The translations under genes and the position numbers were made by a program. From assembly GCA_003173915.1 (NCBI GenBank), contig PPGL01000061.1:1-12215 (forward strand): a stretch of 12,215 bases of DNA, read 5' to 3'. Below are positions 5,099 to 11,614 of this stretch, in pieces; position 1 is the stretch's first letter, and each line of letters starts with the position of its first letter. The notes beneath the pieces are model-generated. The model worked only from the letters and a program-made list of their open reading frames with translations. It searched no databases and was not told the DNA's origin. Origin of the DNA: Candidatus Levyibacteriota bacterium. Its GTDB lineage: Bacteria > Patescibacteria > Microgenomatia > Levybacterales > UBA12049.

Positions 5099-7027
5099 TC
5101 ACATTCTTTTTGGGGCTTCAATGCCCAAAAGATTGAGCCCTGCCGATAGTATAATGCCTACTCCTTGGGTTAGTAAAAGTCTAAATTTTTTCTCCTCTTC
5201 TGTTTGTGCAGTAAGAATTCTATTGTTTTGGTAAAAAAGGTTATAGAGTTTGGCAAGATCATATAAATAAGTGCAAACAGTACTTGGAGATAAATGCTCT
5301 GCAGCACTTTCTAGCACATCTTTGTATCTAACAAGTGTGCGAAGAAGCGTTGTTTCCTCAATAGTAGGAGTATAATTTGAAGGATAATTTCCTTCAATTT
5401 GAGCTTGTTTTGCTTTCTCCGCAATACTTTGTGTCCGTACATATGTGTATTGCAGATATGGACCGGAGTTTCCGTTAAGACTAAGTGATGTTTCAAAATC
5501 AAACTCCACATCTTTTCCAATAGATGATTTAAGAAACGCGTATTTTACTGCTCCGATTCCAACTTGCTCGGCAATTTCAGGAGTTGTAGAACTTTCCTTT
5601 CCCAGTTCTCCTGCTTTTTTCACTGCTTCATCAATTAACCACTCTCCTGTCACAATTTTCCCCGTACGTGAACTCATTTTTCCTTCAGGAAGACGCACCA
5701 TCCCATGAGGCAAATGCATTGTTTTTTGTCCAAGCTCAGGATTTATAGCCGTCATTGCAGCAATAAGGACTTTAAAATATTCTCTAATCTCATTGCCTGT
5801 AACAATAATTGACTTGTCATAGGCAAAATCCTCATATTTCCATGGAGCAAGACCAAGTTCTTTTGCTTCGTAGGTTGGCAGTCCCAGAGAATTAATAAAA
5901 ACGCGTGTGTGTAAATTTTGCCCTGAGCTTGTCGCACGAGTTTCTCCACGAAACACAACTGCGCCTTCGTGTTCTTCAAAAACTCCATCTTCAATATGTT
6001 CTTTCACAAGCTTGTATCCTCGTTCTCCTGCAATACTTTCCGGATAATAGCCATCAAACTTCATGCCAAGTCGTGCAAATACTGTTTCAAAATATTCCAT
6101 ACTCCACTCTCTCCCTGTGGTATAGAGTTCGTAGATACGTTTGTATTGTTTTTCGTCAATGGTTACTCCCTGACGATAGTCAATTTGAGGCTCCAATCCT
6201 TTTTTCTTCTGCCACATTTTCTGAGCAGCAATGTATGTAAGACGGTTGATTACCTTCATTTCCTCTTGAGTTGATGGATTTTCTTCGTATGCTGTTGCAC
6301 CTTTTGCGTATGCCTGACCCAGATACTTAATACGCTCTGGCAAACTTCTTTGACTAAGTTGAGAAAGATCAATTGAGTCTTCTCTAAACTTCTCTTCAAG
6401 TCCCCACAAAGATTTTGCAACATGCATCCCAACATCACCAAAATAATCTGCACGCCAGACAATAGCTCCATTTGCTCCAAAAATTCGACAGAGTGATTCT
6501 CCAACTGTATTTGTGTATACATGCCCGATATGGAATTCTTTAAATGGATTTGCATCAGTAAATTCAAAAACAACTTTCTTTCCTGAGAAATGTGTTGTCC
6601 TACCAATCTCCTCAGGACTCCTTAGCATTTCCTGAAGATGAGCGCCAAGCAGTTCTTCTGACAACCAGAAATTAACAAATCCTGGCTTTACTGCCTCGAC
6701 TTTTTCTATAATGCTTGTCATCCCGACCGTAGTGGAGGGATCTCTCTCAAATCTGTTAATGGAGCCTGTTGTATTAGATTCCTCGACTCCCGAGCTTAGC
6801 TCGGTCGCTCGGAATGACATGGTTAATTTTTTTGCAAGCTCTTCTGCAACTTCCATTGGGGATTTTTTAAGTTTTTTGGAAAGAGCAAAGGAAACATTAG
6901 TCGTAAAATCACCATGAGAAACATCTACAGGGTGTTCCAAAACAACCGAAATATCCCCTCCACCAAGTTGAGAAACAATCTGCATGACTAGTTTTTCCAG
7001 CTCCATTTTTACATTTGTCTTTTGCAT
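5099..7027 (-). CDS. argS: Arginyl-tRNA synthetase with a repeat-encoded insert
   Basis: Class I arginyl-tRNA synthetase, charging tRNA-Arg with arginine in the cytoplasm, 642 aa and intact to the usual C-terminal ending LGIEAPKRM. Domains in order: N-terminal additional domain (about 1-125, with HPVDVSHGDFTTNVSFALSK); catalytic Rossmann core with HIGH at 166-169 in DANPFKEFHIGHVYTNTVGE; the KMSS loop as KMSSRTGK (450-457); and an all-helical DALR anticodon-binding domain (about 525-642). Residues 70-104 are encoded by a palindromic repeat (6717-6818). Homologues normally go straight from a helix like VAEELAKKL to IIEKVEAVKPGFVNF, so this looks like an added surface segment. The frame is kept and all catalytic motifs are present, so the enzyme is presumably active. 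The start has no Shine-Dalgarno; a weak promoter lies just upstream. It is transcribed divergently from the receiver gene. Confidence 0.96.
   Translation of the reverse strand: MQKTNVKMELEKLVMQIVSQLGGGDISVVLEHPVDVSHGDFTTNVSFALSKKLKKSPMEVAEELAKKLTMSFRATELSSGVEESNTTGSINRFERDPSTTVGMTSIIEKVEAVKPGFVNFWLSEELLGAHLQEMLRSPEEIGRTTHFSGKKVVFEFTDANPFKEFHIGHVYTNTVGESLCRIFGANGAIVWRADYFGDVGMHVAKSLWGLEEKFREDSIDLSQLSQRSLPERIKYLGQAYAKGATAYEENPSTQEEMKVINRLTYIAAQKMWQKKKGLEPQIDYRQGVTIDEKQYKRIYELYTTGREWSMEYFETVFARLGMKFDGYYPESIAGERGYKLVKEHIEDGVFEEHEGAVVFRGETRATSSGQNLHTRVFINSLGLPTYEAKELGLAPWKYEDFAYDKSIIVTGNEIREYFKVLIAAMTAINPELGQKTMHLPHGMVRLPEGKMSSRTGKIVTGEWLIDEAVKKAGELGKESSTTPEIAEQVGIGAVKYAFLKSSIGKDVEFDFETSLSLNGNSGPYLQYTYVRTQSIAEKAKQAQIEGNYPSNYTPTIEETTLLRTLVRYKDVLESAAEHLSPSTVCTYLYDLAKLYNLFYQNNRILTAQTEEEKKFRLLLTQGVGIILSAGLNLLGIEAPKRM
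6717..6818. repeat. Palindromic element inserted in-frame in argS
   Basis: 102 bp, exactly 34 codons. Outer arms 6717-6729 and 6806-6818 are inverted at 11 of 13 positions (GTCATCCCGACCG / CGCTCGGAATGAC). Inner arms 6735-6743 and 6776-6784 are inverted at 8 of 9. A perfect 6-bp hairpin (CCGAGC, TTA, GCTCGG) lies at 6790-6804. The architecture matches the 928-1006 element in reverse orientation. Read on the argS strand it encodes residues 70-104, rich in Ser, Thr, Glu and Arg. Confidence 0.82.
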
Positions 7028-7036
7028 AGAGATATA

Positions 7037-7066
7037 AGTGTATCATGAGAGTGGTTTTCCTTACAA
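7037..7066 (-). promoter_or_regulatory. Weak candidate promoter for argS
   Basis: On the minus strand: TTGTAA (7066-7061), an 18-bp spacer and TACACT (7042-7037, 4 of 6), nine bases before the ATG at 7027. The spacing is slightly off the pattern seen at other genes here. If used, the mRNA would have a leader of only a few bases. Confidence 0.28.
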
Positions 7067-7081
7067 CGCATGCACACTCTC

Positions 7082-7110
7082 TTGACATTCTTATAGGCAA
7101 CTGGTAGCGT
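7082..7110 (+). promoter_or_regulatory. Candidate promoter of the receiver/kinase cassette
   Basis: A perfect TTGACA (7082-7087), a 17-bp spacer ending in an extended -10 TG (7102-7103), then TAGCGT (7105-7110; matches at the key positions 1, 2 and 6). It would give a leader of about 50 bases before the ATG at 7168, unlike the near-leaderless pattern elsewhere in the window. That leader holds two of the three ATAGGCA heptamers. Confidence 0.42.
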
Positions 7111-7157
7111 AGTTTATAGATAGGCATTCTGACTATTATCTAATTCCTTGTGCCTAT
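7093..7157. promoter_or_regulatory. Three ATAGGCA heptamers between promoter and receiver gene
   Basis: ATAGGCA occurs at 7093-7099 and 7120-7126 on the plus strand and, inverted as TGCCTAT, at 7151-7157. The first lies in the spacer of the candidate promoter; the other two form an inverted pair 24 bases apart in the leader. They could be operator sites or an RNA stem. The receiver encoded downstream has no DNA-binding domain, so any regulator would be another protein. Confidence 0.35.
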
Positions 7158-7167
7158 TTACTAATTA

Positions 7168-7563
7168 ATGAAAGTACTCTTAGTTGATGACGAACAAGCA
7201 ATTCTTGATGTATTTGCGCAAACACTCGAGACAGGTGGATTTCAAGTTATAACATGTATGAACGGAAAAGATGGTCTTGCAAAGGTTCTGGAACACATGC
7301 CAGATATGGTGTTACTTGATCAGGTTTTGCCAGATATGGCTGGGAATGAGGTTTTGCAAATGATTAAAAGTAATCCTGCAACCAAAGAAATTCCTGTTGC
7401 AATATTATCAAATTTTAACCAGCGAGAGCTTGTTCAAGATGCAATTAATTTAGGAGCTGTTGACTATATTTTAAAATATAAAATTGAACCAAAAGACCTG
7501 ATTGATAAAGTACGACAGACAATTGAAGAACACAAATCGAGCTCAGATGTAAAAGTAGTATAA
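7168..7563 (+). CDS. Stand-alone response-regulator receiver protein
   Basis: CheY-like receiver domain covering the whole 131-aa protein. The acidic pocket is D7-D8 (LLVDDEQ). The phosphoacceptor is D51 in VLLDQVLPD. The switch Ser is S81 in AILSNF, and the conserved Lys is K103 in DYILKYK, where the usual KP is replaced by KYKIEP. There is no output domain, so it must signal by binding a partner, in the cytoplasm. It begins a plus-strand cassette: four bases after its stop comes an unrecognised protein, and 0.7 kb later a histidine kinase that is the obvious phosphodonor. ATG 7168 has no Shine-Dalgarno. A TTGACA-type promoter and a set of ATAGGCA repeats lie upstream. The short polar tail (SSSDVKVV) has no recognisable motif. 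Confidence 0.94.
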   Translation: MKVLLVDDEQAILDVFAQTLETGGFQVITCMNGKDGLAKVLEHMPDMVLLDQVLPDMAGNEVLQMIKSNPATKEIPVAILSNFNQRELVQDAINLGAVDYILKYKIEPKDLIDKVRQTIEEHKSSSDVKVV

Positions 7564-7567
7564 CCAT

Positions 7568-8167
7568 ATGGAAAAAACTGCCCAAGACTACAAACAACAA
7601 CTTACAGACATCATTAAAAAGCAGATCGTGCTCCTTGGCCCAGACATTACCATGGCACAGGTAAAAAAAGTTCTTGGGATAACAGTTTCAGATGATGGAA
7701 CAGTTACCGATATACAAGGCGAACCAAAAATGGTCATGCACAGTCTTGTTGAAACGTTTGTAGAATTTTCTGGCGAAATTGTCAAAAAAACAATGGAATC
7801 ACTTTTCAACCAAGAGCCAGCCGTTGTCTTACCAGCAGTTCCAACGCAACCAGCACCCATACAACCTACACCAAGTTCTATGCCACAAATTGAACCAGCT
7901 CCCATGCAACTAACTCCACAACCAATGCCAAGTACACCAGTCTCAAATCGCCCAATGATGAAAGTCGAAGAAGTTCCAACTGCTCCATCACTTAGTATGC
8001 CATCAGTTACTCCTCCACCAACCCCAATGACTCCTATGCCAACCCCACAACCAACAGTAGCTCCAATGCCAGCAGCAACAGCACCTCAAGCTGGACAAGC
8101 ACCTCAAGCTCAAAACGATCCTGACATGCAGCACATTATCAACGAAGCCTTAAAACAAACACAATAA
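7568..8167 (+). CDS. Unrecognised protein with Pro/Met-rich tail, in signalling cassette
   Basis: 199 aa, function not recognised. Residues 1-82 look folded. Helix-like DYKQQLTDIIKKQIVLLGPD is followed by a short MAQVKKVLGI / DDGTVTDIQGEP segment that suggests a strand-turn unit, then a long amphipathic helix (about 56-80, VETFVEFSGEIVKKTMESLF). Residues 85-182 are a low-complexity stretch very rich in Pro, Met, Thr, Ala and Gln, probably disordered. A short helix-like end (DPDMQHIINEALKQ, 185-197) closes the protein. There is no signal peptide or membrane segment. It begins 4 bases after the receiver stop, so it is translated from the same mRNA, and precedes a histidine kinase. A scaffold or output partner of the receiver is the simplest guess: two short ordered ends joined by a flexible tether. 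Nothing visible indicates enzymatic activity. Confidence 0.8.
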   Translation: MEKTAQDYKQQLTDIIKKQIVLLGPDITMAQVKKVLGITVSDDGTVTDIQGEPKMVMHSLVETFVEFSGEIVKKTMESLFNQEPAVVLPAVPTQPAPIQPTPSSMPQIEPAPMQLTPQPMPSTPVSNRPMMKVEEVPTAPSLSMPSVTPPPTPMTPMPTPQPTVAPMPAATAPQAGQAPQAQNDPDMQHIINEALKQTQ

Positions 8168-8170
8168 TCA

Positions 8171-8245
8171 TTATTTAGTTGTTGGTTATTTAGTTAATTG
8201 GTTGTTGGAACGAGTGATTATTTGTTATTCGTTATTTGTTATTCT
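8171..8245. repeat. Short-period A/T-rich repeats before the kinase gene
   Basis: Two repeat pairs lie in the 89-bp gap. TTATTTAGTT occurs at 8171-8180 and 8186-8195 (period 15), with GTTGTTGG at 8178-8185 and 8201-8208. A 13-mer TTATTTGTTATTC occurs at 8218-8230 and 8232-8244, a 14-base period matching 13 of 14. The second pair overlaps the -35 box and spacer of the kinase promoter. Confidence 0.6.
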
Positions 8246-8250
8246 ATTAT
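8222..8250 (+). promoter_or_regulatory. Candidate leaderless promoter of the histidine kinase gene
   Basis: TTGTTA (8222-8227), a 17-bp spacer, TATTAT (8245-8250, 5 of 6 to consensus), then TACGGT and the ATG at 8257, giving the same six-base gap as at three other genes. This argues for ATG 8257 over an in-frame TTG at 8236, which would fall inside the promoter. It would let the kinase be expressed separately from the receiver. Confidence 0.5.
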
Positions 8251-8256
8251 TACGGT

Positions 8257-10026
8257 ATGTCTCTACCCTTACTTCTTGCGTTTTTTCTCACGACATTTTT
8301 CGGCATTGTTGCAATCGCTTTCTCGATACAGCGTGACAGGCTCAGACACAAACTCTACGATCGCGACGCACTCAAAAGACGACAACTCTATGAGATTTCT
8401 GTTCTCAAAACCATGCAGGATAAAATTGGGTATTCCTTAGATTTGTCTCATGTTGTCAATACAATCCAGACAAATTTAAAGAATTTGTTTCCATACACAA
8501 CTGCAGCATCCATGATTTTGGAAGATGACAAAATCATTTTTACCATTTCTATTGAGGATCGGATTGGACCGATGTTTTATCAAGAAGTCAAAAAAAGTAT
8601 GCTCAACAAACTTCAAGCAATCACAAAAACAACACTTCCAACCTTTATTGAAGAAATCAGGCAAGGACAACCTTTGGAAAATGATGCAACAACAGAGATT
8701 GCCTCTTTTTTTATGATTCCGATTTTTGTCAATCAAAATCCAGTTGGGATTATTTCCCTTGCTTCCAACAAACCTGATCTGTACCAAGAAAATGAGATGG
8801 CAATTCTGTACCAAATGGTAAGCCAAGCAACGGCAGCACTGTCTAAGCTTCGACAAGTGATTCATGTTGAAGAAAGTAGGCTGATTGCGATGATTGGAAG
8901 TATTGCCGATGGTATTTTTACCGTAGATAAATCCATGAAGCTCACACTCATTAATGAAACAGCAAAAGAGCTTCTCAATATTTCCTCGGACAACCCAACC
9001 ATTTTTGAGGTCATTAGTGGACTTTCTAAAAAATATGATTTTGGAAAAAAGTTGCAGGAATCAATCATGCAAAATCACAAAACAGAGGAAAAAGAGATGG
9101 AACTTGGAGATAAAGTTGTTCAGATTGTTATTACTCCAGTTGTTGCAACAGATACAAATCAACCAAGCGAACACGAAGTTCTTGGTGCTGCAGTAACCCT
9201 GCATGATATTACGCTTGAAAAAACACTTGCCAAGTTAAAGGAAGAATTTACGTCTGCAATTGTTCACGAGCTTCGTTCTCCACTTACCGCAATTAAGGCT
9301 GGATCCGAGCTTATCCTCACGCAAAAAAGCAAAATAGACACGATGCAAGAGGAAAAAATGCTTGGGATTATCAACAAACAATCCGAGCGCATGCTGCATG
9401 ATATCAATTCTCTTTTGGATGCTACTAAGCTTGAATCCGGTCGTTTCACGCTTTCTCCAAAAGCAACAAGTGTTCAAGAAGTCATTGAAGATGTTGTTGG
9501 TCTTTTTGAAGGAGAAGCAAAGAAAAAGCAAATTGGCATCAGTGTTGATATAGAAAAAGATTTGCCACTTGGGATGTTTGATAGTACCCGAATTACCCAG
9601 GTTCTTAATAATCTGATTTCAAATAGCCTGAAATTTACAACGGAAAATGGAATAATCACCATTAAAGCACATACCTATTCCACAGACTATTTGCCGAAAA
9701 CCCAAACCAATCCAGGAATTCTCATTTCTGTTTCTGATACTGGCATTGGCATTCCCAAAGAAAAACAAGCACTGCTTTTTCAAAAATTTAGTCAAATTGA
9801 AACTCCACAACAACTGCATAATGTTGTTGGAACAGGCCTTGGGTTATACATTTCTAAAGGTATTGTTGAGGCACACGGAGGCAGTGTATTTCTTCAATCC
9901 ACTCCAGGAAAAGGAACAACCGTATCATTTACCCTCCCAATTGCGCAAAGTATTGGCATTGCCCATATCTCAGGACTTGGAACAGCTATTGTTCCGGCAG
10001 ATCTGCCTGCAAAGGTGGTAAACTAA
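8257..10026 (+). CDS. Membrane-anchored GAF-PAS sensor histidine kinase
   Basis: Hybrid-free sensor kinase, 589 aa from ATG 8257. One N-terminal membrane segment (about 3-23) is followed by a basic/coiled linker. Then come a GAF-like domain (about 50-195, with ASMILEDDKI and SFFMIPIFVNQNPVGIISLAS) and a PAS-like domain (about 205-318, with MIGSIADGIFTVDKSMKLTLIN). The dimerisation/phosphoacceptor domain holds H337 in FTSAIVHELRSPLTAIKAG. The ATPase domain has an N box LNNLISNSLKF (450-460), G1 DTGIGIP (494-500), F-box-like LFQKFSQ and G2 GTGLGLYISKG (525-535). No extracellular loop exists, so the signal is presumably sensed in the cytosol or membrane. A 20-residue tail follows the ATPase fold. 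It should phosphorylate the receiver encoded at 7168-7563. Its 3' end overlaps the convergent comEC by 41 bp. All catalytic motifs are intact. Confidence 0.95.
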   Translation: MSLPLLLAFFLTTFFGIVAIAFSIQRDRLRHKLYDRDALKRRQLYEISVLKTMQDKIGYSLDLSHVVNTIQTNLKNLFPYTTAASMILEDDKIIFTISIEDRIGPMFYQEVKKSMLNKLQAITKTTLPTFIEEIRQGQPLENDATTEIASFFMIPIFVNQNPVGIISLASNKPDLYQENEMAILYQMVSQATAALSKLRQVIHVEESRLIAMIGSIADGIFTVDKSMKLTLINETAKELLNISSDNPTIFEVISGLSKKYDFGKKLQESIMQNHKTEEKEMELGDKVVQIVITPVVATDTNQPSEHEVLGAAVTLHDITLEKTLAKLKEEFTSAIVHELRSPLTAIKAGSELILTQKSKIDTMQEEKMLGIINKQSERMLHDINSLLDATKLESGRFTLSPKATSVQEVIEDVVGLFEGEAKKKQIGISVDIEKDLPLGMFDSTRITQVLNNLISNSLKFTTENGIITIKAHTYSTDYLPKTQTNPGILISVSDTGIGIPKEKQALLFQKFSQIETPQQLHNVVGTGLGLYISKGIVEAHGGSVFLQSTPGKGTTVSFTLPIAQSIGIAHISGLGTAIVPADLPAKVVN

Positions 10027-11257
10027 CAACAGTTGTTTTTCGCCTTTTCCTCAGAGTAAAAAACCTAACACCTCCACCAAGACACAGATAATAGCCAACA
10101 ATTAATCCCCAGGGTAACTGAGAAACAGAAAGACTGAACGGCAGGTTTCCAAAAAATGTTACAACTGTTTCTATATACCATAGGAGTGGCGTCGCAAGAG
10201 AAACAAATATTCCAGTGAGAAATGGAAGAATACATGCAGTAATGGCACCTATCCCTCCCAAAATCATAAGAAAAGGAATTGTCCATAAAATAAGAAAGTT
10301 TACAAGAATTGATGTAAATCCGTATTGTCCAAAAGAACCTAAAAGAATTGGGAGTGTTGCAAGTTGAGCAGCTGTTGTTGTCGAAACATCATCAAAAATT
10401 CCCTGCTTTGGGAAAAGGGGTTTAATAAAAAGTATGCCAATTGTTGCAACTGCAGATAGTTGAAACCCAACATCAAAAACAAGATTTGGAGAAACAAACA
10501 ACATGCAGCTTACTGCAAGAAAAAGCGCATAGACTCCATCGTATTGTCTGCCAAAAAATTGTGCACCAAGACCCACAAGCATCATAACTGCAGCCCGTAC
10601 AATTGACGGTTGCACACCTGATAATAAAACATATAATAAAATACACAAACCCACCGCAACAATACTTACCTGCCGACGAAAAAATTTAGAAAACAATGCA
10701 AAGAAAAATCCACCAACCATGGTAACATTCATTCCTGACGCAGCAATAATATGCATCACTCCTGTTCCCTTTAGTGCGGTAAGAAAACCCTGACTCATAT
10801 TCCCCTTTACACCCAGAACAATACCAACAAGAAGTGTTGCACTATTTTCAGACAAGTTTTTTTGGAAGGCACTTTGAACAATATTTCGAATATCTATAAC
10901 AAAATGCATCAATTTATCCTCTGGCGAGTCTACAACAGTAATGGTCGGTTGCTTCAGAACCATTACGACTCTGCCACGCTGTAGCACTTGCTTCGTAAGA
11001 CTGCCAGAAATTTTGACTGTTTCTCCATAGAAAAATTGGTTTGTTAACCTAGTAGTTACCTTTATTGGAAGACTCCCATAGAGATTACTTAACGTTACAG
11101 TAAATGATTGGGAAGTTGTTGTCACTTGAGGCTCATCTAAAATTTGGCTAGTAAAACTTACTGTTTCTCCATCTGTCACCTGAGAACCAAAAAAAAGGAA
11201 TAATATAAGTCGAGTAACGAAAAGAAAAAGTATAGAAACTCTCAGGGAAGGTTTCAT
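9986..11257 (-). CDS. comEC: ComEC/Rec2-type DNA uptake channel, short form
   Basis: Multi-pass membrane protein that carries single-stranded DNA across the cytoplasmic membrane during transformation. It is 423 aa. A first hydrophobic segment (about 7-24) and a soluble OB-like N-terminal region (about 30-110, DUF4131-like) are followed by the competence domain from about 130. That domain includes the signature HIIAASGMNV (169-178, usual HLLAISGLH), SGVQPSIVRAAVM (213-225) and FDVGFQLSAVATIG (261-274). About eight further hydrophobic helices follow to about 397, then a basic tail. It lacks the C-terminal metallo-beta-lactamase domain of Bacillus ComEC, so the nuclease step would need another protein. 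It lies downstream of comEA on the same strand, but 357 bp of repeats intervene and a promoter-like sequence sits directly upstream. Convergent with the kinase gene, overlapping by 41 bp. Confidence 0.93.
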   Translation of the reverse strand: MKPSLRVSILFLFVTRLILFLFFGSQVTDGETVSFTSQILDEPQVTTTSQSFTVTLSNLYGSLPIKVTTRLTNQFFYGETVKISGSLTKQVLQRGRVVMVLKQPTITVVDSPEDKLMHFVIDIRNIVQSAFQKNLSENSATLLVGIVLGVKGNMSQGFLTALKGTGVMHIIAASGMNVTMVGGFFFALFSKFFRRQVSIVAVGLCILLYVLLSGVQPSIVRAAVMMLVGLGAQFFGRQYDGVYALFLAVSCMLFVSPNLVFDVGFQLSAVATIGILFIKPLFPKQGIFDDVSTTTAAQLATLPILLGSFGQYGFTSILVNFLILWTIPFLMILGGIGAITACILPFLTGIFVSLATPLLWYIETVVTFFGNLPFSLSVSQLPWGLIVGYYLCLGGGVRFFTLRKRRKTTVVSLPPLQADLPEQ

Positions 11258-11263
11258 ACTCTT

Positions 11264-11292
11264 AGGGTAAAGGGTTTAGCGTTAAGCGTCAA
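11264..11292 (-). promoter_or_regulatory. Candidate leaderless promoter of comEC
   Basis: On the minus strand: TTGACG (11292-11287, 5 of 6), a 17-bp spacer and TACCCT (11269-11264; only 3 of 6, but with the key A2 and T6), then six bases to the ATG at 11257. Same geometry as at 147-175, 3141-3169 and 8222-8250. It would give comEC its own transcript despite the comEA gene upstream. Confidence 0.4.
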
Positions 11293-11306
11293 GAGCAATA
11301 ACGGAG

Positions 11307-11334
11307 GATTTAGGATTAAAGATTTAGGAATAAT
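11307..11334. repeat. Two-copy 14-bp A/T-rich repeat upstream of comEC
   Basis: Units 11307-11320 and 11321-11334 both begin GATTTAGGA and agree at 12 of 14 positions. The 11-mer GATTTAGGATT (11307-11317) also occurs at 4999-5009. It lies just upstream of the candidate comEC promoter. It is the same structural class as 20-47, 4999-5033 and 8218-8245. Confidence 0.55.
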
Positions 11335-11407
11335 CGTAGAAATTATTCGCCATTTCAGTATTGGTCAATTTGCAGCGACTGCAGGAGAAATTGTGTGAGC
11401 GAGCGTA

Positions 11408-11606
11408 CCTGCCTGTCGGCAGGCAGGAAAAAATGAAAGGCGAAGTCCGGATTTTTAGCGAACGAACAGAATTTCGACAGCACGAGCAAGACTTGACCAG
11501 AGCTTTTGGTTCTTTTCGCGGAGAAAAGAACACAGAGATATCTTGCGGAAAAAGAAGAAAGAAACTTTTCAAAACCTCACCCTAACCCTCTCCTAAAAGG
11601 AGAGGG
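11408..11606. repeat. Mosaic of three palindromes in the comEA-comEC gap
   Basis: The 357-bp gap 11258-11614 has no convincing gene. It holds three separate hairpins. CCTGCC/GGCAGG is at 11408-11423 with a 4-base loop, extended by a second GGCAGG at 11422-11427. GTTCTTTTC/GAAAAGAAC is at 11509-11531 (9 bp, 5-base loop). CCCTCTCCT/AGGAGAGGG is at 11586-11606 (9 bp, 3-base loop). The last starts 8 bases past the comEA stop codon on the minus strand, but no T-run follows it, so it is not a standard terminator. The first and third resemble words I associate with dispersed repeats in many bacterial genomes (recollection, not checked). Base use here, more G+C and CGA-rich, differs from the flanking genes. 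Confidence 0.65.
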
Positions 11607-11614
11607 AACAATTG

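Noticed and set aside
8236..8256. In-frame TTG at 8236 as the kinase start
   Set aside because: It lies in a short-period A/T repeat within the candidate promoter; ATG 8257 begins directly with the membrane segment.
11361..11585. A 74-codon plus-strand open frame in the comEA-comEC gap
   Set aside because: It runs through two palindromes, is highly charged with no domain-like pattern, and its sequence is explained by the repeats; no promoter or ribosome site.
11586..11606. Hairpin after comEA as an intrinsic terminator
   Set aside because: Stem is good, but no T-run follows on the minus strand; kept as a repeat instead.
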